A DNA stretch of 64,000 nucleotides from Pseudobutyrivibrio sp. MD2005. GTDB lineage: Bacteria > Bacillota > Clostridia > Lachnospirales > Lachnospiraceae. The notes under the pieces are model-generated. The model was not told the origin of the DNA and did not search any database. It saw only the letters and a list, made by a program, of their open reading frames with translations. Location of the stretch: NCBI RefSeq assembly GCF_000621865.1, contig NZ_KK211358.1, positions 124,001 to 188,000 on the forward strand, given 5' to 3'. The translations under genes and the position numbers were made by a program. Positions within the stretch are counted from its first letter, which is position 1. The number at the start of each line of letters is the position of its first letter. Shown piece after piece: positions 1-9,970 of the stretch.

Positions 1-1
1 C

Positions 2-445
2 AATAATTTGCAGACATCTTTAGGCGATGTAGAGCTTCCAAATGGCCCATTAACTTTCGATGTAAGAACAGTGGATAGCACTAATCCATATGCTACAGAA
101 GAATATGTTCAAAAGCTGTTTAAGGAAAATGATTTGGCGCCAGTTGTCATTTGCCTTGATGAAGATTCAACTGCATCCTTCTATCAAGCTATGATTGATT
201 ACAATAAAGTTGGTTCAATTTTGCTTTTTGGAAGTAACAAATCATCTACCATTTTAACAGGGATTAAGCAAGGAGTTATTGCGAGCACTGTCTTTGTTGA
301 TGCTGCTAGCATTGGTGAAGCTGCAGCAAATGCCTATATTGAATATCGCGATACTGGATATGTATCAGATTACATCAGCGTTGATGCAAAGATAATAGAT
401 GGCGAGAATATAGGTGATGAGCTTCAGGAGGTGGAGAATGAGTAG
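2..445 (+). CDS. Sugar-binding protein, periplasmic-binding-protein family (3' end only)
   Basis: The reading frame is open to the left edge, so only the last ~148 codons are present and the start lies outside. The visible part is the C-terminal half of a type-1 periplasmic binding protein of the ribose/xylose class: a hinge-type segment (VVICLDEDSTASFYQAM), then alternating strands and helices ending in the usual GEAAANAYIEY helix. The last codons overlap the sensor-kinase start by 8 bases, so the two are translationally coupled. A binding protein directly ahead of a YesM/LytS-type kinase resembles the clostridial XylFII-LytS-YesN arrangement, where it presents sugar to the kinase. A sensing role is therefore inferred; the ligand is unknown. 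Confidence 0.75.
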   Translation, partial: NNLQTSLGDVELPNGPLTFDVRTVDSTNPYATEEYVQKLFKENDLAPVVICLDEDSTASFYQAMIDYNKVGSILLFGSNKSSTILTGIKQGVIASTVFVDAASIGEAAANAYIEYRDTGYVSDYISVDAKIIDGENIGDELQEVENE

Positions 446-1916
446 AGAGAGACTTAGATCCATTCCTCTGAGAAAAAAGATGATTATGGCATTTTGTTTG
501 CCAACAATTCTTTTGTTTTTGGTTAATATGATGCTTTATTTCGGAACAGCTCAGGTACTAGAATCATTAAACGCAGTTTATGCAAGTAACAATTCACTTA
601 ATCAGCTTAGCGGTGGACTCGATAGTTTGCAGAGCGCTACAGAGGGCTATCTTAATACCAAAACCAGTGATGCGTTAGAGCAATACTACATTTGTGCTCA
701 GAACTATAGCGATTTGTTGGCATCAATAGAAGATAACAAAGATGACAACGAGAATCGTGTAATGGAACGCAATATAAAGCGTATGTCAGAAAACTATCTA
801 GAGCTTACCAATCAGGCAGTGGAGAGTAAGCGTGGTGGTAATGTTGAAAAGTATAAGAGCATTTATGAGGAGGTTGCTAGAACCTATCGTTATATAGACG
901 CTACTATTACAAGCCTAAACAACAAGCAATTTATAAGCAATTCCAGGTCATACGGATCTATGATGTCGGCTTTGCAGACAATAGAGCAATTAAATATAGT
1001 TACTCTCATTATTATCGGTCTTGCCAACTTGTCCTTCGTTGTACTTATTGCATCAACAATCGCTAAGCCTTTGGTAGAGCTTGCTTCTACAGCTAACAGT
1101 GTTTCAAAGGGAGACTTTGATGTTACATTGCCTCAAGTTAGAAGTAACGACGAGGTAGGTGTAGTTACGATGGCATTCAATAAGATGGTGTTATCAATCA
1201 AGGACTATATCAAACGTCTTACCGAATCCATGGAGGCTACCAGAAAGCTCAGAGAAAATGAGCTTATAATGGAAAATCATATTAAGGATGCTGAGCTTAG
1301 ATATCTTCAATCTCAGATTAATCCCCATTTCCTATTCAACACCTTAAACGCAGGTGCCCAGCTTGCGATGATGGAGGGGGCAGACCGTACCAGCAATTAT
1401 ATTCAAAAGGTGGCAGATTTCTTTAGGTACAACATAAAAAAGAACAAGGATGTTGTTACTTTGAAAGAAGAAATTGAATTAGTAGATATTTACATTTATA
1501 TTTTAAATGTAAGGTTTGCCGGAGAAATACAGTTTACAAAAGAGATAGATACAGAACTTTTATCAGTGCAGATACCTAGCATGATTTTGCAGCCAATTGT
1601 AGAAAACAGTATTAATTATGGTCTTAGAAATATAGATTGGACCAAGAAAATTAAGCTATCTGTATATGAGCTGGGAGATTATATCTGTGTTAGCATAAAG
1701 GATAACGGCGTGGGAATGAGCCAAGATAAGATAGAAAAGCTTCTTAGCGGAGAGTATCAAAGTGATCCGAAAAAAGCTTCATCTAATGGAGTTGGCTTGA
1801 ATAACTGTATTGAGAGATTGAATATTTTCTATGAGCGAGATGAAGTGTTAGATATCATTTCTGACGGAGAAAATAAAGGTACGGAGACAATTCTGTATCT
1901 GCCAAAAGGGGTATAA
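438..1916 (+). CDS. Sensor histidine kinase, YesM/LytS type
   Basis: About 492-residue membrane kinase. The start at 438 is chosen because AGGAGGTG lies just upstream (426-433). TM1 is around residues 15-36, followed by an extracytoplasmic sensor region of about 150 residues, then TM2 (LNIVTLIIIGLANLSFVVLI) and a HAMP domain. The His_kinase domain carries the phospho-acceptor His297 in NPHFLFNTLN, the N box QPIVENSINYGLR and the G box DNGVGMS. It lies between a sugar-binding protein gene and a response regulator gene, so it very likely reports extracellular sugar and phosphorylates the next gene product. The regulated target is inferred to be the sugar ABC transporter downstream. Confidence 0.93.
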   Translation: MSRERLRSIPLRKKMIMAFCLPTILLFLVNMMLYFGTAQVLESLNAVYASNNSLNQLSGGLDSLQSATEGYLNTKTSDALEQYYICAQNYSDLLASIEDNKDDNENRVMERNIKRMSENYLELTNQAVESKRGGNVEKYKSIYEEVARTYRYIDATITSLNNKQFISNSRSYGSMMSALQTIEQLNIVTLIIIGLANLSFVVLIASTIAKPLVELASTANSVSKGDFDVTLPQVRSNDEVGVVTMAFNKMVLSIKDYIKRLTESMEATRKLRENELIMENHIKDAELRYLQSQINPHFLFNTLNAGAQLAMMEGADRTSNYIQKVADFFRYNIKKNKDVVTLKEEIELVDIYIYILNVRFAGEIQFTKEIDTELLSVQIPSMILQPIVENSINYGLRNIDWTKKIKLSVYELGDYICVSIKDNGVGMSQDKIEKLLSGEYQSDPKKASSNGVGLNNCIERLNIFYERDEVLDIISDGENKGTETILYLPKGV

Positions 1917-1918
1917 TA

Positions 1919-3508
1919 ATGTACAAGATAATGCTAGCTGATGACGAGGGAATCGTTATCGACTCACTTAAATTTATAATAGAAAAAGAATTTGGAAGCC
2001 AATGCGACATCAGAACTGCAAAGACTGGCAGGCAGGTGATTGAGCTTGCGGAAGAATTTCAGCCAGACATAGCTTTTATGGATATTCAAATGCCTGGTAT
2101 TAATGGTATTGAAGCTATGCGAGAAATCAGGCGTACAAATAATCATGTAGTATTTATTGTGATGACAGCTTACGACAAATTTGATTACGCAAAGGAAGCT
2201 ATTTCACTTGGGGTACTTGATTATCTGAACAAGCCGGTCAGCAAAGATGCTATTCTAGAAGTATTGAAAAAGGCAATGGGACAGATTGATGGAGAGCGAA
2301 AAAAGCGAAGCAATGATTTACAGGTTCGTGAAAAGCTTGAAACAGTGGTTCCGATTATTGAAAATGGACTTATCCAGGATCTGCTTTTTAAAGAGTACTT
2401 TAAGGAAGATATTGATAATTACAAGACTTTACTTAGCATTGATTCAGAATATGGCTACATGGCATGCATGGTTTTTGGTAGGGAGCTTGTGGGTAATTAC
2501 ATGACAAGTGCAGTTGCTGTTTCTATTCAGGCCCAGAAAGCCTATCGTGAAATTCATACGATTACAGAGGACTACATAAAGGGAATAATGGGGGCTGTAA
2601 TGTCTAACAAGATTCCTATATTAATTCCTACAGATAGTCCAACTCTTTCCTATAATGAAAGAAATCAGGTGGTAGAAAATGCCAGAGCCTTATGTCGAAA
2701 GCTTTCTGATAGATTTGACATGGATTTTAGAATAGGCTTCGGTTCGGTAAAGCCTTTGGATAGGATGGCGGAATCCTACGAGGAAGGTAATTCAGTGTTG
2801 ATTGCAACCACAAGCCATGTTGCTCATGTGGATGATATGCCAGTTACCTGTCAGTACGAGGAAAACTATCCTATGGACTTGGAAAAGAGGCTATTTGATG
2901 AGATTGGGCTTGGCAATGTAAACGAGTGTGTGGCTCTATCCCAGACATTCTTTGAATGGATGGAGGAGAATTATGCAAGCGATTGTGATAGTATAAGATT
3001 AAAGTGTTTGGAGTTCGTTTTGTGGGCAGAGCATCTTGCTTATGAAAAGACTGCAAGAATGTATGAATTCCAAAGCAGGTCTAATTATCTTTCGGATTTG
3101 TTAAACCTGTCGGGATTGCCGGAAATGAAGCATTGGTTTATAGATAAAATCAAGAATGCAGCATTTTGGGTATCAAACAAGCAGGTAGAGCAATCCATGA
3201 GTGCGGTTAATAAAGCAAAGCTTTATATAGATCAGAATTATATGAAGGAGCTTACCCTTGATGATGTTTCGAGGGTAGTTAATATCAGTTCCTACTATTT
3301 TTCGAAGTTATTTAAAGAGGAAACAGGGGAGAATTTCATAGACTATTTGACGAAGCTTAGGATTGATGCGGCCAAGACTTTGCTGAAAACTACATCAAAG
3401 TCTATGAAAGAAATTTCATCAGAGGTGGGGTATTCAGACCCAAATTATTTTTCTAGAAACTTTAAAAAATATACTGGAAAAACACCTACAGACTACGCTA
3501 AAGGCTAG
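1919..3508 (+). CDS. Response regulator with AraC-type DNA-binding domain, YesN type
   Basis: 529 residues. The receiver domain (about 1-120) has the acidic pocket DD at 8-9, phospho-acceptor Asp55 (FMDIQMPG), Thr in MTAYD and Lys in LNKPVS. A long middle region (about 130-420) of unknown fold precedes two AraC helix-turn-helix motifs in the last ~100 residues (LTLDDVSRVVNISSYYFSKLF and EISSEVGYSDPNYFSRNFKKYTG, read as separate motifs). It starts 2 bases after the kinase stop codon. Such YesN regulators activate adjacent sugar transport operons; the expected target is the promoter before position 4731. Confidence 0.93.
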   Translation: MYKIMLADDEGIVIDSLKFIIEKEFGSQCDIRTAKTGRQVIELAEEFQPDIAFMDIQMPGINGIEAMREIRRTNNHVVFIVMTAYDKFDYAKEAISLGVLDYLNKPVSKDAILEVLKKAMGQIDGERKKRSNDLQVREKLETVVPIIENGLIQDLLFKEYFKEDIDNYKTLLSIDSEYGYMACMVFGRELVGNYMTSAVAVSIQAQKAYREIHTITEDYIKGIMGAVMSNKIPILIPTDSPTLSYNERNQVVENARALCRKLSDRFDMDFRIGFGSVKPLDRMAESYEEGNSVLIATTSHVAHVDDMPVTCQYEENYPMDLEKRLFDEIGLGNVNECVALSQTFFEWMEENYASDCDSIRLKCLEFVLWAEHLAYEKTARMYEFQSRSNYLSDLLNLSGLPEMKHWFIDKIKNAAFWVSNKQVEQSMSAVNKAKLYIDQNYMKELTLDDVSRVVNISSYYFSKLFKEETGENFIDYLTKLRIDAAKTLLKTTSKSMKEISSEVGYSDPNYFSRNFKKYTGKTPTDYAKG

Positions 3509-3526
3509 TTTTTAAGGAGGAGAATA

Positions 3527-4558
3527 ATGAGGAGTAAATTAATAAGGGTGCTTGGGATTACCACAGCCTTATGTTTTGTACTGACAGGTTGTAGCAATGT
3601 GCCAGTGGTAGGAAAGGCAGAGGCGCAGCAGGAGGACGATAGCATCGAAATAGGAATATGTTTCGATTCATTTGTCATCGAGAGATGGGAGCGAGATAGA
3701 GATGTATTTGTTGATACTGCATCTAGCTTGGGCGCTACTGTAAATGTTCAAAATGCTAATGGAGATGTGGAAAAGCAGAAGGAGCAGATAGACTATCTTG
3801 TGGATAAAGGTGTAGATTGCCTGGTGATTAATCCAGTAGATGGTGGGGCTCTTGCTGATTCAGTTGCAAGGGCAAAAGAAAATGGAATACCAATTGTTTG
3901 CTATGATAGATTAATTCCAAATGCGGGAACGGATTTATATATATCATTTGATAATAATATGGTAGGCCAATTGATGGGAGAAGCTATTGCCTCCCAAGAT
4001 GTGAAAAATGTTGTAATGATTTGTGGCCCACTTACTGATAGCAATGTACCAATGGTTAATTCTGGTTTCTTAAAAGAAATGGAAAGCAATGACATCAGAA
4101 TCCTAGATACGTATTATTGTGAGGGTTGGAAGGCGGAGCTTGGAGCAGCCTATGTATACGATAATATGGACACCATCAAGAAAGCGGATGCTATAATGTG
4201 TGGAAATGATGATGTTGCTACTGCAGTAATTAGAGCACTTGCAGTAAGTCAGCTTGCAGGGGTGAAGCCTGTAGTTGGACAGGATGCAGATTTACCTGCT
4301 TGCCAGCACATTGTAGAAGGCACTCAGCTTATGACAGTCTATAAGCCAGTTGGAAAGCTTGCCGAACAGGCTGCACAATTATCTTATGTACTTGCAAGTG
4401 GAGGAGATATCAATATAGATTCATCTATTCATGATGGCAGCTATCAGATTCCATATGTGGCAGTAGAGCCAATTGCTGTTACTAAGGACAATATGAATGA
4501 AGTTGTTGTAGAGGGCGGCTTCCATGCACATGAAGATGTATATATGAATGTTGAATAG
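3527..4558 (+). CDS. Xylose-binding-like lipoprotein (substrate-binding protein)
   Basis: 343 residues with a lipoprotein signal peptide; the lipobox LTGC puts the lipid-anchored Cys at about residue 22. The body follows the XylF pattern: SFVIERWERDRDVF near the start, then VINPVDGGALADSV, IPIVCYDRLI, YISFDN and the late VGQDADLPACQHIVEGTQ block. It follows the response regulator by 18 bases with a good Shine-Dalgarno, so it belongs to the sensing operon rather than the transporter operon. It could feed the ABC transporter, or be a second sensor ligand protein for the kinase. D-xylose or another pentose is the likely ligand by family, not proven. Confidence 0.85.
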   Translation: MRSKLIRVLGITTALCFVLTGCSNVPVVGKAEAQQEDDSIEIGICFDSFVIERWERDRDVFVDTASSLGATVNVQNANGDVEKQKEQIDYLVDKGVDCLVINPVDGGALADSVARAKENGIPIVCYDRLIPNAGTDLYISFDNNMVGQLMGEAIASQDVKNVVMICGPLTDSNVPMVNSGFLKEMESNDIRILDTYYCEGWKAELGAAYVYDNMDTIKKADAIMCGNDDVATAVIRALAVSQLAGVKPVVGQDADLPACQHIVEGTQLMTVYKPVGKLAEQAAQLSYVLASGGDINIDSSIHDGSYQIPYVAVEPIAVTKDNMNEVVVEGGFHAHEDVYMNVE

Positions 4559-4581
4559 TAAAAAATTGTTGTTGATTAATA

Positions 4582-4614
4582 GGACTAGCACAAAAAAGTG
4601 CTAGTCCATTTTTT
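4582..4614 (+). terminator. Rho-independent terminator after the sensing operon
   Basis: Ten-base-pair perfect stem GGACTAGCAC / GTGCTAGTCC with an A6 loop, followed by ATTTTTTAT. It separates the sensing genes from the transporter operon. Confidence 0.9.
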
Positions 4615-4730
4615 ATGTGCTAAAAAAGTATGGCAAAAATGTGAAGAAAGTGACAACCATTTTAAGAAGCCTAAATGATAAAGTATCTATAGTAACAAAC
4701 ATACCTAAACGAAAGGGAGGTTTTTAAAGA

Positions 4731-5867
4731 ATGAAGAGAAAGTTATTAAGTGTACTTTTGACAGGTGCTTTAGCAGCTTCAATGTTTGTAGGCTGTGGAA
4801 CAAGCACAGAGACAACAGACACAGGTGCTGCAGGTGGGGACGCAGCTACAACAACAGAAGGCGGCTCAACAGCGGGAGGCGGCACAAAGGTTGGTGTTGC
4901 AATGCCTACAAAGGATCTCCAGAGATGGAATCAGGATGGTGCTAACATGCAGTCAGAGCTTGAGGCAGCTGGTTATGAAGTAGATTTACAGTATGCTTCA
5001 AACGACGTACAGACACAGGTTTCTCAGATTGAGAACATGATCAACTCAGGTTGTGACGTTCTTGTAGTTGCAGCTATCGAAGCTTCTTCACTTGGTGAGG
5101 CAATGGATATGGCTGCAGAAGCTAATATTCCAGTTATCGCTTATGACCGTTTGATTATGAACACAGATGCTGTTTCATACTACGCAACATTCGATAACTA
5201 CAAAGTTGGTACAGTTCAGGGTGAGTACATTGAGAAAGAGCTTGACTTAAAGAATGCTAAGGCAGACGGCAAGAAGTACACAATGGAAATCACAGCTGGT
5301 GACCCAGGTGATAACAATGCTGGTTTCTTCTATCAGGGTGCTATCGATGTACTTCAGCCATACATGGATGACGGCGTAATCGAAGTTAAGTCTGGTCAGA
5401 CAGAGTTCTCAGAAGTTGCTACAGCACAGTGGGCAACAGAAACAGCTCAGTCACGTATGGAGAATATCCTTTCTTCTTACTACGCTGATGGAACAAACCT
5501 TGATATCTGCCTCTGCTCAAATGATTCTACAGCACTTGGTGTTGAGAACGCACTTGCAGCAAACTACAAGGGTGACTATCCAATCGTAACAGGTCAGGAC
5601 TGTGATATTGAGAATACAAAGAACATGATCGCTGGAAAGCAGTCTATGTCAGTATTCAAGGACACACGTACACTTGCATCTCAGGTTGTTAAGATGGTAG
5701 GTCAGATTCTTAATGGCGAAGAAGTAGATGTAAACGATACAGAGACATATGACAATGGTAACAAGGTTGTAGAATCTTACCTTTGCGATCCTGTATTTGC
5801 AGATGCTAATAACTACAAAGAGTTACTTATCGATTCTGGATACTACACAGAAGATCAGTTAAAGTAA
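4731..5867 (+). CDS. chvE: ChvE-type multiple-monosaccharide-binding lipoprotein
   Basis: 378 residues. The lipoprotein signal ends at the lipobox FVGC, followed by a Thr/Gly/Ala-rich linker to about residue 55. The binding domain matches the ChvE group: VGVAMPTKDLQRWNQDG, SQIENMINSGCDVLVVAAIE, IPVIAYDRLI and CSNDSTALGVENAL. The gene has a strong GGGAGG site and heads the transporter operon. Proteins of this group bind several aldoses (glucose, galactose, arabinose, xylose) and deliver them to MmsA/MmsB. It is the abundant component, consistent with the partial terminator immediately downstream. Confidence 0.92.
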   Translation: MKRKLLSVLLTGALAASMFVGCGTSTETTDTGAAGGDAATTTEGGSTAGGGTKVGVAMPTKDLQRWNQDGANMQSELEAAGYEVDLQYASNDVQTQVSQIENMINSGCDVLVVAAIEASSLGEAMDMAAEANIPVIAYDRLIMNTDAVSYYATFDNYKVGTVQGEYIEKELDLKNAKADGKKYTMEITAGDPGDNNAGFFYQGAIDVLQPYMDDGVIEVKSGQTEFSEVATAQWATETAQSRMENILSSYYADGTNLDICLCSNDSTALGVENALAANYKGDYPIVTGQDCDIENTKNMIAGKQSMSVFKDTRTLASQVVKMVGQILNGEEVDVNDTETYDNGNKVVESYLCDPVFADANNYKELLIDSGYYTEDQLK

Positions 5868-5882
5868 ATTGGCATTTCTATG

Positions 5883-5908
5883 GGGCGAGCAATGCTCGCC
5901 CTATTTTT
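5883..5908 (+). terminator. Hairpin between binding-protein and ATPase genes (partial terminator)
   Basis: GGGCGAG / CTCGCCC stem with a short CAATG loop, followed by TATTTTT. Inside the operon it probably lets only part of the transcription reach the ATPase and permease genes, keeping the binding protein in excess. Confidence 0.75.
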
Positions 5909-5960
5909 AAGAAGAGAATAGTTTGATAAGAATAAAGTTATGTTAAGGAGGGAGACATAA

Positions 5961-7487
5961 GTGGGAAATATATTACTTGAGATGAAAAACATCACTAAAG
6001 AGTTCCCAGGTGTTAAGGCCCTTGATAATGTTAATCTCAAAGTAGAGCAAGGTGAGATTCATGCCTTAGTAGGGGAGAATGGAGCTGGAAAATCTACATT
6101 GATGAACGTATTAAGTGGTATTTATCCATTTGGATCTTACACAGGAGACATTGTATATAATGGTGAGGTTTGTCAGTTCCAAAAGATTAAAGATTCCGAA
6201 GAAAAAGGTATCGTAATTATTCATCAGGAGTTGGCTCTTATACCTTACATGTCAATTGGTGAGAATATGTTCCTTGGCAATGAGCAGGGTAAGAAATCAG
6301 CAATTGATTGGGATAAAACTTATGCTGAGGCAGACAAATATCTTAAGATGGTTGGCTTATCAGAAAGCAGCCGCGTATTAATCAAAGATATTGGTGTTGG
6401 TAAGCAGCAGCTTGTAGAAATTGCAAAAGCATTAGCAAAGCATGCAAAGCTTCTTATTCTTGATGAGCCTACTTCATCTCTTAATGAGACAGATTCAAAG
6501 GCACTTCTGGATTTACTTCTCGAATTCAAAAAGCAGGGAATGACATCTATTATTATTTCCCACAAGCTTAATGAGGTCGCTTATGTAGCAGATCATATTA
6601 CAGTAATCCGTGATGGTTCTACAATTGAGACACTGGATAAAAAGGTAGATGATTTTTCTGAAGACAGAATTATCAAGGGCATGGTTGGTCGTGCTTTGAC
6701 AGACCGTTTCCCTAAGCGTCATGACGTAAAAATCGGTGACGTTGCGATGGAAGTAAAGGATTGGACAGTGTATCATCCTCAGTATGCAGAGCGCAAAGTA
6801 GTTGATGGAGTTTCAATGAACGTTCGCAAGGGCGAAGTTGTTGGTATCGCTGGGCTTATGGGAGCGGGCCGTACAGAGCTTGCAATGAGTATTTTTGGTA
6901 AGGCTTATGGTACAAACATCTCAGGACAGCTTTTCCTTAATGGCCAAGAGGTGCATCTAAAGAATATTAAGGATGCAATCAAGCATAAGATTGCATATGT
7001 TACAGAGGATAGAAAAGGTAATGGACTTGTTCTATCAAATCCAATTAAGATTAACACAACACTTGCAAACCTTTCTGAGCTTTGTACAAACCGTGTTATT
7101 GATCAGGATAAAGAGTATCAGGTTGCAGAGGAGTATAGAGAAAAGCTTAAAACAAAGTGCCCTTCTGTAGAGCAGAATGTTGGTAATCTTTCTGGTGGTA
7201 ATCAGCAGAAGGTATTGCTTGCTAAATGGATGTTTGCTAATCCTGATGTGCTTATTCTTGATGAGCCAACTCGTGGTATTGATGTTGGTGCTAAATACGA
7301 GATTTACTGTATTATCAATGACCTTGTTGCAGAAGGTAAATCAGTAATTATGATTTCATCTGAACTTCCAGAGGTACTTGGTATGTCAGATCGTATATAC
7401 GTTATGAATGAAGGCAAGATGGTTGGTGAAATGGCTGGTGCAGAAGCATCACAGGAAAGCATCATGTCTTGTATCTTGAAGTCATAG
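5961..7487 (+). CDS. mmsA: Sugar ABC transporter double ATPase, MmsA/GguA type
   Basis: 508 residues with GTG start preceded by AAGGAGGGAG. Two ABC domains: the first has Walker [10 protein letters not shown], a signature-like [14 protein letters not shown] and Walker [12 protein letters not shown]; the second has a degenerate P-loop ([11 protein letters not shown]), signature LSGGNQQKV and Walker [15 protein letters not shown]. The segment [14 protein letters not shown] and the [19 protein letters not shown] block are typical of the MmsA/GguA group rather than RbsA. It energises uptake through the two permeases encoded next. Confidence 0.94.
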   Translation: MGNILLEMKNITKEFPGVKALDNVNLKVEQGEIHALVGENGAGKSTLMNVLSGIYPFGSYTGDIVYNGEVCQFQKIKDSEEKGIVIIHQELALIPYMSIGENMFLGNEQGKKSAIDWDKTYAEADKYLKMVGLSESSRVLIKDIGVGKQQLVEIAKALAKHAKLLILDEPTSSLNETDSKALLDLLLEFKKQGMTSIIISHKLNEVAYVADHITVIRDGSTIETLDKKVDDFSEDRIIKGMVGRALTDRFPKRHDVKIGDVAMEVKDWTVYHPQYAERKVVDGVSMNVRKGEVVGIAGLMGAGRTELAMSIFGKAYGTNISGQLFLNGQEVHLKNIKDAIKHKIAYVTEDRKGNGLVLSNPIKINTTLANLSELCTNRVIDQDKEYQVAEEYREKLKTKCPSVEQNVGNLSGGNQQKVLLAKWMFANPDVLILDEPTRGIDVGAKYEIYCIINDLVAEGKSVIMISSELPEVLGMSDRIYVMNEGKMVGEMAGAEASQESIMSCILKS

Positions 7488-7501
7488 AAGGGAGAGAAAA
7501 C

Positions 7502-8671
7502 ATGGTTTCAAATAATATTGGAAACATACTAAAAAAATACACCATGGTAATCGCCCTGGTGGTTGTAATTGGAATTTTCTATGTTGGTACAAAGGGAACA
7601 ATCCTTTTACCACAGAATATAAACAACCTACTTTCACAGAACGCATATGTTTTTGTGCTTGCAACTGGTATGTTGATGTGTATTTTGACTGGTGGTAACA
7701 TCGATCTTTCAGTTGGTTCAGTAGTTTGTTTCGTCGGCGGTATTGGCGCCGTGCTCATGAGTAAGGGCATTAATGTTTGGGTTTCAGTTTTAGTAATGCT
7801 TTTAGCTGGTGTGTTGGTTGGCGCATGGCAGGCATTCTGGGTTGCATATATAAATGTTCCGCCATTCATTGCAACTCTTGCTGGTATGTATGCATTCCGT
7901 GGTCTTTCAAATGTCGTACTTGACGGATATGCAGTATCTATTTCAAATACAACATTCCTTAATGTATTTGGTGGTGGTGCAGATTGCTATATCCCAGATT
8001 TATTTGGTGGCGATAAATTAAACATTACCTGTTTAATAGCTGGTTTAGTTATTGTAGCAATCTATGTTATTACATCTTTTATGAATAGAATATCAGCTGC
8101 AAGAAAAGGATATTCAACAACTAGTGCAGCAAGCTTCTATGCAAAGCTAATTATCATTTCACTCGTTGTTTTATTCCTGTTCTATAAGCTTGCAGGATAC
8201 AAGGGTATTCCAACATCACTTATCTGGATTTTTGTAATAGTCCTTGCTTATCATTACTTTACAACAAAGACTACAATGGGACGTTACCTATATGCAGTCG
8301 GAGGCAACGAGAAGGCTACACAGCTTTCAGGTATCAATACAAAGAAGGTTTACTTCTTCGCATATACGAATATGGGATTCTTAACAGCTATTGCAGGTAT
8401 CCTTACAGTAGCTCGTGCAGCATCAGCTCAGCCTACTTATGGACAGTTCTACGAAATGGATGCAATCGGTGCTTGCTTCATTGGTGGTGCCAGTGCATAC
8501 GGCGGAACAGGATCTGTATTTGGAGCAATCATTGGTGCTCTTTTGATGGGTGTTATCAACCAGGGTATGTCTATTATGGGTGTTGATGCCAACTATCAGA
8601 AGGTTGTAAAAGGCCTTGTACTTCTCGCAGCGGTTATCTTTGACGTATTGTCTAAGAGAGAGAAGAAATAG
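7502..8671 (+). CDS. mmsB: Sugar ABC transporter permease, MmsB/GguB type (first copy)
   Basis: About 389 residues. The start at 7502 is preceded by GGGAGAG; a longer in-frame version would overlap mmsA without a ribosome-binding site. Many hydrophobic helices, and the BPD_transp_2 family hallmark blocks GMLMCILTGGNIDLSVGS near the front and ATQLSGINTKKVYFFAYTNM plus GASAYGGTGSVFGAIIGALLMGVINQGMS near the end. The MmsB group is longer than RbsC because of a cytoplasmic insertion, seen here around RISAARKGYSTTSAA. It forms the membrane channel with the next gene product or as a homodimer. Confidence 0.93.
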   Translation: MVSNNIGNILKKYTMVIALVVVIGIFYVGTKGTILLPQNINNLLSQNAYVFVLATGMLMCILTGGNIDLSVGSVVCFVGGIGAVLMSKGINVWVSVLVMLLAGVLVGAWQAFWVAYINVPPFIATLAGMYAFRGLSNVVLDGYAVSISNTTFLNVFGGGADCYIPDLFGGDKLNITCLIAGLVIVAIYVITSFMNRISAARKGYSTTSAASFYAKLIIISLVVLFLFYKLAGYKGIPTSLIWIFVIVLAYHYFTTKTTMGRYLYAVGGNEKATQLSGINTKKVYFFAYTNMGFLTAIAGILTVARAASAQPTYGQFYEMDAIGACFIGGASAYGGTGSVFGAIIGALLMGVINQGMSIMGVDANYQKVVKGLVLLAAVIFDVLSKREKK

Positions 8672-8688
8672 GAAGGGAGGAGCGAAAA

Positions 8689-9870
8689 GTGAAAGACAGA
8701 ATATTAAAGATAGTAAAAGAAAACACAATGCTCATTGTACTGGTCCTAGTTGTTCTCTTCTTCAATTTTAAAACTAATGGAACTATGTTGCTTCCTAGTC
8801 AGTTCAATGCGCTAATAACTCAAAATGCTTACGTTTATGTACTTGCAACTGGTATGCTTATGTGTATGCTTACCGGTGGTAACATCGATTTGTCCTGCGG
8901 CTCATTTGTTTGCTTTGTAGGTGTTATCGGTGCAAAGGTTATGGTTACAAAGGGAATGTCAACACCTGTTGGAATTCTCATCATGCTTCTCATTGGTATT
9001 GTTTATGGATGTGTGCTTGGTTATGTTATTGCATACCTTAACATTCCACCATGGATTGCAACCCTTGCCGGCTTCCTTGCACTTCGTGGATGGGGCGTAG
9101 CTTTAATGCACGGTGCATCAAATATCAGCCCACTTCCACCAGCATTCTGCAGCCTTTTCTCTGGCAAGATGAATGATCTCTTGGGAGGTCCAAGAATCGG
9201 CGGTGTTCAGTACAATATGACAAGTATTGTCATTGGACTTATTGCTTCAATTATTGTAGTTGTACTTCTTTTCAGAACTCGTGCAACAAAGATTAAGAAG
9301 GGATATGTTGCTGACTCACTTGTAACTGTAATTGTTAAGTGTGTTCTTATCGATTTCGTAATCATGCTCTTTGCTTATAAGTTCTCACTTGCAGGCGGTG
9401 TTCCATATTCACTTATTTGGGTAGCAGTAATCGTTCTTATCTACAGCTTTATTACATCTAAGACAGATGTAGGACGTTACTTCTATACAATCGGTGGTAA
9501 CGCTGAGGCTACTAGACTTTCAGGTATTGATACAAAGAGAATCATGTTTATTGCATACTTAAACATGGCTATTCTTACTGTAATATCAGCATTCCTTACA
9601 ATGGCTCGTTTCCAGGCTGCAAACTCTACAGCTGGTACAAACTATGAAATGGATGCCATTTCAGCTTGTGTAGTTGGTGGCGTTAGTGCATATGGTGGTT
9701 CTGGTTCAGTATTTGGCATGATTGTAGGTGCTACTCTTATCGGTGTAATCAACCTTGGTATGTCACTTATGGGAATTGATGCTAACTGGCAGAAAGTTGT
9801 TAAGGGTGTTGTACTTCTTGGAGCAGTAGTATTTGAAATTCTTAACAATAGAAAAAATGCAATAAGATAA
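8689..9870 (+). CDS. Sugar ABC transporter permease, MmsB/GguB type (second copy)
   Basis: 393 residues, GTG start with GGGAGG upstream, 17 bases after the first permease gene. It is a clear paralogue of that gene: shared TNGTMLLP, LATGMLMCMLTGGNIDLS, LSGIDTKRIMFIAYLNM and GSVFGMIVGATLIGVINLGMSLMG blocks, but many substitutions elsewhere (for example SNISPLPPAFCSLFSG in the periplasmic loop). One binding protein and one double ATPase with two different permeases suggests a heterodimeric channel, or two permeases with different sugar preference sharing the ATPase; both are inferences. Confidence 0.92.
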   Translation: MKDRILKIVKENTMLIVLVLVVLFFNFKTNGTMLLPSQFNALITQNAYVYVLATGMLMCMLTGGNIDLSCGSFVCFVGVIGAKVMVTKGMSTPVGILIMLLIGIVYGCVLGYVIAYLNIPPWIATLAGFLALRGWGVALMHGASNISPLPPAFCSLFSGKMNDLLGGPRIGGVQYNMTSIVIGLIASIIVVVLLFRTRATKIKKGYVADSLVTVIVKCVLIDFVIMLFAYKFSLAGGVPYSLIWVAVIVLIYSFITSKTDVGRYFYTIGGNAEATRLSGIDTKRIMFIAYLNMAILTVISAFLTMARFQAANSTAGTNYEMDAISACVVGGVSAYGGSGSVFGMIVGATLIGVINLGMSLMGIDANWQKVVKGVVLLGAVVFEILNNRKNAIR

Positions 9871-9910
9871 GATTGAGATTTATTCTTTTCATTTTATTCT
9901 CTTAATTATA

Positions 9911-9945
9911 AGCCCGCGGATTCAAACCGCGGGCTTTCGGTTTTT
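9911..9945 (+). terminator. Terminator of the sugar transporter operon
   Basis: Perfect AGCCCGCGG / CCGCGGGCT stem with a 7-base loop, followed by TTCGGTTTTT. Confidence 0.92.
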
Positions 9946-9970
9946 ATTGAAGAATGTTACTATAATTGAT

